Assembly: GCF_030247195.1 (NCBI RefSeq)
Contig: NC_080671.1
Coordinates: forward strand, 212,640,851-212,704,850
DNA: 64,000 nt
Origin: Topomyia yanbarensis
Taxonomy: Eukaryota > Arthropoda > Insecta > Diptera > Culicidae
Direction of reading: 5' to 3'
A model generated the notes under the pieces. The model was not told the origin of the DNA. It saw only the letters and a program-made list of their open reading frames with translations, and did not search any database. Made by a program: the position numbers and the translations under genes. How positions within the stretch are numbered: the stretch's first letter is position 1; each line of letters opens with the position of its first letter. This document shows positions 56,079 to 64,000 of this stretch, one piece after another.

Positions 56079-57070
56079 GAACAATAAAATAATTCAAATT
56101 GTTATAGCGACATGCAATTGTGGCAACACTGGCCATGAGATGGTGGGGGAACACGCACATTCGTTTTAGTTATGATGGTAGTAGCAGCAGAAAGGAATGG
56201 AAAAGCAGTGCACGAAAACGAGCGAGAGAGGATAATTTAAATTCTCTTTCTTTCTTTCCACACATCATATTTCTTATATAGCTTTCTGAAAATTATTTGT
56301 TATACACCATAAAATGTAAATTTCAGTTTAACTCTTATTAGAACACAATTAATTGGTCCTGTAAAGAACCGTTTATTGTTTTATTGCGGGAGCATAATTC
56401 AGACGCACTCCCCGCGGACACGGTGAGCCACTTTAACTCTTATTAGAACACAGATTAGTTTCTCTGTTGCCCTTTAGTTGGGGCGAAATTCTTGCAGGGC
56501 GACAGTTCCTGATCGGGTTGCGATGAGTCACCAGTAGCTGGGGCACTTTTTCCGACCGTCGTCATCGCCAACTTTTTTCCTTCGGTGGACTGGCTGCTTG
56601 CTAGTGCTTGAACGAATACGAATGATGAGAAAAACCGACCGACCAATATTCATATATGAACACACGAGAAAGCACTACTATCGCTCTCTCGCTCGTTTTC
56701 GTGCCATTCTTGTGTCTTTCCTTTCCGTTCGGCTACCAATATTAGCATAACCAAAACGAATATTCTGTCTTTCCATCGCCTTCAATCAGTGGCCAGTGCT
56801 AGCAAACTTGCATGTTCAGTTTTTCAATAACAACATTCCAACAATATTTTCAAAGAATGTTGCAGATTTGAAAAGAAGGAAGGAGAAAATTTTCACAAAT
56901 TTAAATTCTTTTGTCTTATTTGTTAGCGCTGATAAAGGCTATTTAGTTTGCTACTAGCAAGGAGCTGCACAAACAAATCGATTTATGCAGTTAATCAACG
57001 GAGGCTGCCAAAAAGTTCGAATAAAAGCATGCGACTAGTGTACTTTGCACGTTCTATATTTTATCAATAC
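56079..57070. repeat. H3-remnant repeat, unit 2 (~1 kb)
   Basis: Matches the next unit (57071 to about 57650) and the unit before the hAT-type element. It holds H3 remnant 5 and its stem-loop. Period close to 1,000 bp. Confidence 0.8.
56355..56595 (-). pseudogene. histone H3 remnant 5 with stem-loop
   Basis: Minus: QSTEGKK, LAM, VGKSAPATGDSS, then ELSPCKNFAPTKG, clearly the H3 region STGGK to about residue 60 but more worn than remnant 4. Stem-loop on minus GGTTCTTTACAGGACC at 56355-56370 (one loop change). Confidence 0.78.
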
Positions 57071-57650
57071 TAGAGAGGATCAATAAAATAATTCAAATTG
57101 TAATAGCGACATGCAATTGTGGCAACACTGGCCAAGAGATTGTGGGGGAACACGCACATTCGTTTTAGTTATGATGGTAGTAGCAGCAGAAAGGAATGGA
57201 AAAGCAGTGCACGAAAACGAGCGAGAGAGGATAATTTAAATTCTCTTTCTTTCTTTCCACACATCATATTTCTTATATAGCTTTCTGAAAATTATTTGTT
57301 ATGCACCATAAAATGTAAATTTCAGTTTAACTCTTATTACAACACAATTAATTGGTCCTGTAAAGAACCGTTTATTGTTTTATTGCGGGAGCATAATTCA
57401 GACGCACTCCCCGCGGACACGGTGAGCCCGTTTAACTCTTATTAGAACACAGATTAGTTTCTCTGTTGCCCTTTAGTTGGGGCGAAATTCTTGCAGGGCG
57501 ACAGTTCCTGATCGGGTTGCGATGAGTCACCAGTAGCTGGGGCACTTTTTCCGCCGTCGTCATCGCCAACTGCTTTCCTTCGGTGGACTGGCTGCTTGCT
57601 AGTGCTTGAACGAATACGAATGATGAGAAAAACCGACCGACAGATATTTA
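57071..57650. repeat. H3-remnant repeat, unit 3 (partial)
   Basis: Starts ctagagaggatcaat, runs parallel to unit 2 and loses similarity after gaccgacagatatttata. Confidence 0.75.
57354..57589 (-). pseudogene. histone H3 remnant 6 with stem-loop
   Basis: Same organisation and nearly the same sequence as remnant 5, with a one-base loss in the gaccgt/gccgt region. Stem-loop at 57354-57369. Confidence 0.75.
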
Positions 57651-58596
57651 TATAATCGCGCTAATATGCACTACTATCGCTTTCTCGCTCGTTCTCGTGC
57701 CGTGCATGAGCCTTTCCTTTCCGTCCGGCTTCTAATGGCCTAACCAAAGGAATATGCCGTCTTTCCCCCACCAACTGCTCTCGTCAAGCAACCCAATGCG
57801 AATAATCATAAAACAAACATGTAGTGGACCTATATATAAACTTTTCATTATTTTATTGCTCGGTTGGTCCACCATTTTGACGGCTCTGTGCGGAATGGGC
57901 TGAAAAATTTCACTTTTCCGAGTCGTTTTCGAAAGATTTTTCAAAACACATTTTTTTGTTATTAGTGCATGTTATACATACTTCAAATTTTAATACAGCA
58001 TAGAGGAACATATTTGCAACAAATTGGCCTAAAAATCAAATCATTCTATTTAGTATGATAAAAGTTATTAACGTTCAAAATCTGACGCGGCGCCGCAGCC
58101 GATATTTTGAAACGGGACCCCTATATTGAAACCTTAAATGTATTCTACATTAAAATAAAAATAGATAGTGTGGCATTATTGTCCACGAGGTGGTATTCCG
58201 CTGTTTCAGGCTTTGTTCTGGAGATTCTTTATTTTCAGGTTTCAATGGACTGAAGCCACAATCCTTTTGTTTAATGAAAAACAATTGATCTTTTATATAA
58301 ATTTTTATTATCATTTATTAAGAGTGTTTTCTCTATATACTTTTAGGGGCAATGATTGAAGAATCAAATCGGAAAAAGTAAGGAAAGTTCGCAGGAAACT
58401 TAAAAATAAAATAGATTGGTTAACGATAACTGTCGTAATATTGGCAAAGGCTACATCCTGCATCTGGTGAGTCATTTAATACCTTTTTATGTGAGTGGTA
58501 ATAGCAGCTGATTGGGTTTTTTTCCTTTGCTTTTGTTCTTTTATTTTATTTTATTCCTTTTGGGCGTTAAAGTTTTATTTTTGAATTTATTGAACG
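57651..58596. other. non-coding stretch, possible 5' LTR of the following element
   Basis: 58085-58150 is the inverse of the text at 46411-46470 (gaaacgggacccctatattg). 58170-58470 could be the LTR of the Gypsy remnant, but its ends were not found. Confidence 0.35.
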
Positions 58597-59229
58597 ATGA
58601 CTCAGTTGAACGGTCACATGGCCTCAACAATAGAACCATAAAGAAAAGGCACTTATTTTTCTGACTGGGCCGACCGTCTAGAGTTCAATTTTGTAGCTAA
58701 TGATGTGTCCGAAGTGCAGAGAAAGTCTCATTTCATGAATTTGGGTGGGCCGTACGTCTACTCGCAATTGAAACTTGTTTTTCAAAGCGGTTCATTATCT
58801 ACGATAGAATATACTGACATGATCAATAGACTCAAACAAAGGTTTGACAAAATTGAGCCAGATTTAGTTCAGCGATATCGGTTTAACCATCGCATCCAGC
58901 AGCCCGATGAATCCGCAGAAGATTTCGTTTTGGCAGTGAAACTGCAAGCGGAGTTCTGTGGATTCGGGGCCTTTAAGGATATAGCCATACAGGATAGGGT
59001 ACTTGCCGGGTTAAGGGATGAAGTTTTCAAACAGAGTCTTTTGAATGAACAAAATCTTACGCTTGAATCTATGGACAAATTTATCACAACGTGGAATAAT
59101 GCTGAAACAAACGCTAAAACTTTAAAAAATGATCTGCAAATCCCTCCTGGGACGCAATTGCACCGTTTACTCAATGTTTATAGCCAGGCACAAAAACAAA
59201 ACACCGACATTATTCTTATAAAAATATGA
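58597..59229 (+). pseudogene. Gypsy-type gag remnant, capsid part
   Basis: ATG at 58597 with an in-frame TAA at 58639-58641, then open: TYFSDWADRLEFNFVANDV, GGPYVYSQLKLVF, LKQRFDKIEPDLVQRYRFNH and LAGLRDEVFKQSLL. This is the usual capsid C-terminal domain of Ty3/Gypsy Gag. The frame is lost near 59160. Confidence 0.82.
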
Positions 59230-59527
59230 TTTTGTTAAAAACCAATTAGTGAGAGGTTGGGCTATCAGAAATTAGATACAATAACAATAGCAAAGATAAA
59301 CGCAAACCTGATTTCTCGAACATTACATGTGACTTTTGTGGGGTAAAAGGGCACATGAAGAAGAAGTGCTTTAGATTGAAAAATTTAAAAAGGGATGCAG
59401 TTAATTTCGTTGACACAGCAAAGCCTGGAACGAGCGCGGCAAAGCAACTGAGCACCCTAATGGGTAGGATGACCACGACTCCAGCTGATGATGATAGCGA
59501 GGAGGAATGGAACTCAGGTGACTTACA
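59230..59527 (+). pseudogene. Gypsy-type gag remnant, zinc-knuckle part
   Basis: In another frame than the capsid part: CDFCGVKGHMKKKC at 59328-59369, a standard C-x2-C-x4-H-x4-C nucleocapsid knuckle, then an acidic tail. It is cut at 59528 by a different repeat that begins CAGTGGCGTAG. No pol follows. Confidence 0.82.
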
Positions 59528-59660
59528 CAGTGGCGTAGTAAGAAAATTTTTTGGGGGGGGATATGAAATTTTTTTTGTATATATATGAAAAAATGTTCAA
59601 AAACATTCTGAGCAGGAAAAAAATGTTCAAAAACCAACAACTCAGGGAACGGGTTTGGGT
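59528..59660. mobile_element. hAT-like left end fragment (CAGTGGCGTAG)
   Basis: Starts cagtggcgtagtaag and is followed by T- and G-runs, like the end at 7496. The matching right end was not found in the window. Confidence 0.4.
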
Positions 59661-60739
59661 AGTCAAGGTAGGAAAGCTAGCTGTTGGTATAGAATAAATG
59701 CTCTTCCCCTACGAGGACAATCTGGGCGGCAAACTTCAGACAGTCTAATTTACTGAGCCCTTCAGTTCCCTTGTGCCATTCAGTACCACTTCCTCGTTGA
59801 GCTTCCGACTGGTTCGCGAACTACTCGGTCTAGTCTCCGACGATAGATCTAGCCTACTCCAACGAAAAGTTCCCCGGCGAGAGAAGTTCGAGCCAACCAG
59901 CCAGGTGCTGCGGTCAGTTCGGCGATTCCGGTAGAATAGGGCATCCGGTTTACTGGAGCCCCGGCGCGACTGGTGGTGTATCGTCGCGGTCTACACGGTC
60001 TCGTTCCCGGCGGTGAATCTGACTGTAAGCTGACGGATAGGTCTCAGACAAAAGAAGTTCTCCCGATACCGATTCTTCTTTGGTTTCAGTACCACAACTT
60101 CTTGAGCCCTTTGACTCCGTAACCGATGCCATTTAGCACCGCAACTTTTTTAAGCCATTTAGTTCTCTTCTTGGGCCATTTAGCACTACTTCCTTGATGG
60201 TCCATTCAGTCCTCGACTTGTTCGCGAACAACTCGGTCTAGTCCCCGACGATGGACCTGACCTACTCCAACAGAGAATTCCCCGGCGAGAGAAGTTCTCC
60301 CGAGATCGAGCTAATCAGCTAGGTGCCGAGGTCAGTTCGGCGATTCTGGTGAAGCAGGGTATCCGATGAACTGGTGCGCCGATGACTCGCGAATAGTGGT
60401 GTCTCGTCGCTGCCTATTCAGTCTAGTCCCCAGCGGTGAATCTAGCTTACGCTAACGGAGAGTTCCCTGGCGAAAGAAGTTTTCTCAATATCGATTCTTC
60501 TTTGGTTTTCGCTATTTTTCTATCGGAACAACCGGTGGGGTGCCGTGGTCGGTCTGGCGAATCATGGAGCGTGACGTCCGGTTCGCTGGCGTTTCGACGA
60601 CCCATACTCGCTGCTCTGTTGCAGTCTATTCGACTAGTCCTCGACGGTGGATCTAGCTTATACCTGCGGAGAGTTCCCTGGCGGTGATTGCTCTCCCGAA
60701 ACCGTTGTTCGATGTCCATTCCGCTGTAAGACGGTCATG
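59661..60739. repeat. GC-rich ~200-bp degenerate tandem repeat
   Basis: Five units marked by ggtctagtccccgacgatgg-like text, then gagagttccccggcgag. Units lie near 59825, 59990, 60230, 60418 and 60625. It lies just downstream (minus orientation) of the R1-clade remnant and may be its 3' region. No coding frame is conserved among units. Confidence 0.6.
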
Positions 60740-60747
60740 ATCTACAT

Positions 60748-60964
60748 CAACGGTTCTCAACCTTTTTCGTACCACGGACCCCTTAGATATCACACTGGGT
60801 TGCTTCGGACCCCCACAGATAAACATCAATTTTATATGCTATGAATATGTTATTTTCAATTTGTTAGGAAACAAGATTTGAAATTTCAATATGCACTTGG
60901 AAAATATATTTTTCTTCGCGGACTCCCAGCAATGACTTCGCGGACCCCAGGTTGAGAATCACTG
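60748..60964. mobile_element. 217-bp hAT MITE
   Basis: Ends CAACGGTTCTCAACCT and, inverted, CAGTGATTCTCAACCT, flanked by atctacat (60740-60747 and 60965-60972), an exact 8-bp duplication. This end type is common among hAT elements. Confidence 0.92.
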
Positions 60965-60972
60965 ATCTACAT

Positions 60973-61870
60973 CATATCTCTGTTTACTGCGTTCCACGTC
61001 TCTACGTCGCTTGTCATTCTGTAGGCTACAGTATCCGGGTTGATGTCCGGTCCTCCCGTTTTAAGTAGCTCCCTGCACGTCACTTCAAACCTCGGACATT
61101 CAAAGACGCTCCAGGCACAGTGTTGACGTTACGTACCCACACTGATACTCCTTAAGCAGCCATGGTTCGGTAGGAGCTGTTTCAGGTGGAAGGTCATCTC
61201 TCCGTGCTTTCTATTGACCCACGTCGACAGGTTTGGATGAGCCGGTAGGTCCACTTTCCTTTCTCCGTATTATCCCATTCCTACTACTGCGTCATCATCG
61301 AATCGATTCCCATAATCTTCCTCACGTTTCTGACGTTTCATTGATTGTAGCACTTGATATCCTCCGTCAGGGTAATGCAGATGGGGATCATCTCGGCGTC
61401 AAGGCATACTGCCTCCGGTACGTAATCGCAACTCGTACGATCAGCATTCGAAGCGTCCTGTTCAGCTTTTCGCGGTTTCACTTGGTTTTCAGCGCCGCAC
61501 CCAAGCAGGAGCCCCATATCGCAGTATCGATGACGAGACACTCGATAAAGACCCGACATTTCGCATGTGTAATCAACGTGATTGTTAAAGCTGAATCAGT
61601 CGTCGAATATCACTCCCAATTGCTTCAGTGCACGCTTCGATGCATTCACAAGCCCTTCGATGGTGATCTGTATCCGCTGAACCGCTTTGCAGTTGCTGTG
61701 CAACAACAAATCCGTCTTGTAGTGAGCTATTTGCAGCTTGACCCATTCATCCAGCTCTCGATCGCATCTATTGTCTCCGTCACCGACACCTCTATTTCTT
61801 CAAGTGTCTCACCGTTAGTGACACATCGTTCACGAAACCAACGATTTTCACTTTCCTGGGCAGCCGCAGT
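60973..61870 (-). pseudogene. R1-clade LINE remnant, end of ORF2
   Basis: Minus reading from 61870: VGFVNDVSLTV, then ESWMN (RT end), later EAVCL, AEMIPICITLTEDIKCYNQ, and near 61200 SWVNRKHGEMTFHLKQLL, then HGCL, and the FECPRFE block near the end. This order (DD replaced by ND, then the post-RT region and Cys-His tail) is that of R1-clade LINEs. Stops and frameshifts are frequent. Confidence 0.8.
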
Positions 61871-62480
61871 GTTAAGACCCCACACTGATAGAATATATTC
61901 GTAAATCGCTAGGAATTAATTTCGTACAAACAACTTTCATAAAATATACGAATTTTTCGTACATATGATGAATCGTTCGTAGTTCTATCGAAACACTTAT
62001 TTTTTATTACGAGTTTTTCGTGAAAACCACGAAATGACTTTCGTTAGCTTATTACGAAACAGCTTCATTCAGCAAACGAGTTGTTCGCTGTTATGTACGA
62101 ATATCTTTATAATATTTACGAGCACCATTCGTCAAACCGTCCATGCCAAAAGAGCAATATGGAGCCATTGTTGCTATTCGTCAGATAATTGTTGTTGTCT
62201 GACTATTTAGTAGTTGTGTCCGTGTCCGCCTGTTGCAGGAAGATTTCCTGAACCTTCCAGTTGATTCAGAATCTGGAGCAGTACAGAATCAGTTAAGCCG
62301 TCGCGTCCGTGCTGTCAAACATCGATCCTAAAAGATCGTTTCGTTTCTTTCACGAAAAATAATGTCGATAACTTTCGGGCAATGTAAACTAAATAAGTAA
62401 AATTTACGAAAACTTTCGTTCATCAATCAAGCGGCCATTTCTTCGTATCACAATAAAATCGATTTGGCCACATCGATTTT
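61871..62480. repeat. TACGAA/TTCGTA-rich stretch
   Basis: Many ttcgtaa, tacgaat and acgaaa words on both strands (61900-62110 and 62330-62460), no open frame. Looks like a worn element; ends not identified. Confidence 0.45.
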
Positions 62481-63663
62481 TGCCTTTCTCAATAGAAAGG
62501 TATTGCAATTGCTCTGAAAACCGACTTTTTAACGGAGGCCCGGAGGGCCGAGTGACATATACCATTCGATTCAGTTCGTCGAGTTCGGCAAATGTCTGTG
62601 TGTGTATGTATGTGTGTGTGTATGTGCGTCTGTGTGTGTGTACGCGAACACAATCTCACTCACTTTTCTCAGAGATGGATGAACCGATTTTTACAAACTT
62701 AGTCCCAAATGAAAGGTGCAACGTTCCCATAGGCTGCTATTGAATTTCTAATGGATCCGGCTTCCGGTTCCGGAATTACAGGGTGATGAGTACGATCACG
62801 CAGAAAATGTCGATTTTAAGAAATTCTGCAATGAATGTATAATGGTGAAAATTTTTCCAAAATGTGACCACAACTGCTTCGATTTCTAGTACTAGGTCAT
62901 TAACAGCCATTCAAAGTCTCTTTGGTCACATTGGCCACCATCATCGGTTCCGGAAGCCCCGGCGGAAGTATCCAAATTCAGAGTAACAGTCACATCGGTT
63001 TCTCGGAGATGGCTAGACCGATTCGACTAAACTTGACCTTAAATGAAAGATATTGCGTCCCCGTAAATGGCTATTAAATTTTATCCCCAACCGACTTCCA
63101 GTTCCGGAGTTACGGGTTGTGGCGTGCGATCACATAGCAAATTGTGATTCAAACCGATACCCCGATGGAAGCAAAAAAGGTAAAAATTTCGCTAAAATGT
63201 CTCTCAAATAACTTAACTTTGCAGTTCTAGGTCACCGACGGCCAAACAAACTTTCGTTGACTACATTGACCACCATAGACGGTTCCGGAAGTGCCCGGGA
63301 AAAGCGGCCATCTTTCATAACTAGCAAACTCATATCAGTTTCTCGGAAATGGTTGGGCCGATTTTCACAAACTTAGTCCCAAATGATAGCTATATTATCC
63401 CCACAGATGTCTGTAACATTTCGCACGGACCGCTTGTATGGTTCCGGAAATATAGACTGAACGGTCCGGTCACACATGAAATTCCCATATAAGCCGGAAC
63501 TCAAAATTTTTTCAAAGGGGGGACCCCATGAAATTTCAGAAATCGAATTCGTATTTTTGATGCCAAACATCTTTAAAATGCATGAAACGTCGAGATTTTA
63601 TGTTATCACGATTTTTTTTTTTAGAAATCGACTTTTTGGGACTTTGCCGATTTTGCACCTTTT
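62481..63663 (+). repeat. 1,183-bp dispersed repeat, full unit
   Basis: Starts tgcctttctcaatagaaagg, then ggcccggagggccgag, a GT microsatellite and three ~340-bp inner subunits, each with ttctcggagatggctagaccg-like text, caaatgaaag, and a ttccggttccgg block (from about 62660, 62998 and 63338). No coding frame. Relatives at 8320 and 10060 are inverted. Confidence 0.8.
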
Positions 63664-64000
63664 TGCCTTTCTCAATAGAAAGGTATTGCAATTGCTCTGA
63701 AAACCGACTTTTTAACGGAGGCCCGGAGGGCCGAGTGACATATACCATTCGATTCAGTTCGTCGAGTTCGGCAAATGTCTGTGTGTGTATGTATGTGTGT
63801 GTGTATGTGCGTCTGTGTGTGTGTGCGCGAACACAATCTCACTCACTTTTCTTAGAGATGGATGAACCGATTTTTACAAACTTAGTCCCAAATGAAAGGT
63901 GCAACGTTCCCATAGGCTGCTATTGAATTTCTAATGGATCCGACTTCCGGTTCCGGAATTACAGGGTGATGAGTACGATCACGCAGAAAATGTCGATTTT
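63664..64000 (+). repeat. same repeat, second tandem copy, cut by the window end
   Basis: Matches 62481 onward with only a few substitutions across the 337 bases seen. Confidence 0.85.

Noticed and set aside
61233..61904. 223-codon open frame on plus
   Set aside because: It is the shadow of the R1-clade remnant, which reads on minus with recognisable motifs.

Overview
The window is a repeat-dense, AT-rich insect nuclear segment with almost no ordinary single-copy genes. The best guess is a culicine mosquito, probably Aedes. This rests on family resemblance recalled from that group: a BEL/Pao element, a Jockey-type LINE with an RNase H domain, an R1-clade fragment, a tRNA-derived SINE of Feilai type, an errantivirus-like Gypsy element and many short hAT/Harbinger-style elements. 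No database search was possible, so the taxon is an inference.

Layout. 1-3.9 kb: 3' part of a BEL/Pao retrotransposon (RNase H, integrase, putative 3' LTR) with one frameshift. 3.9-5.3 kb: foldback MITEs, a ~117-bp satellite and a ~34-bp satellite. 7.5-9.3 kb: a hAT-type element with 8-bp target duplication that carries a nested repeat. 11.3-13.7 kb: a frameshifted zinc-finger/transposase-like gene of a poorly described family. 14.2-16.0 kb: a long-TIR element with an exact 8-bp target duplication. 16.5-27.0 kb: a 4,603-bp unit present twice in direct tandem, holding two putative exons (one SAM-like). The copies differ almost only by two transposon insertions and one T. 27.4-28.0 kb: an array of inverted TGCGTCA-type motifs.

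28.4-46.0 kb is one nested locus on the minus strand. A Jockey-like LINE (LINE A), already internally deleted, is split by a CR1-like LINE (LINE B, 28944-32590) and by an 11.9-kb hAT-type element (32934-44845). That hAT element was itself entered by a SINE (34090) and by a young Gypsy/errantivirus-like provirus (35836-43110) with LTRs that differ at one base. Gag is intact. Pol has a homopolymer frameshift and env has a stop near its start. Target duplications were found at every junction, so the order of insertion can be read directly.

46.4-57.7 kb is a histone gene graveyard: decayed H4 and H2B on the plus strand and at least six H3 remnants on the minus strand. Many are still followed by a recognisable histone mRNA 3' stem-loop, and some have a TATA box upstream. 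Transposons also entered here, including a 2,044-bp hAT-type element with an empty site in a sister repeat and a 283-bp hAT MITE inside an H3 remnant.

58.6-64 kb: a Gypsy-type gag remnant, ~200-bp GC-rich tandem repeats, a 217-bp hAT MITE, an R1-clade LINE remnant on the minus strand, a TACGAA-rich stretch, and an 1,183-bp repeat whose second copy runs off the window.
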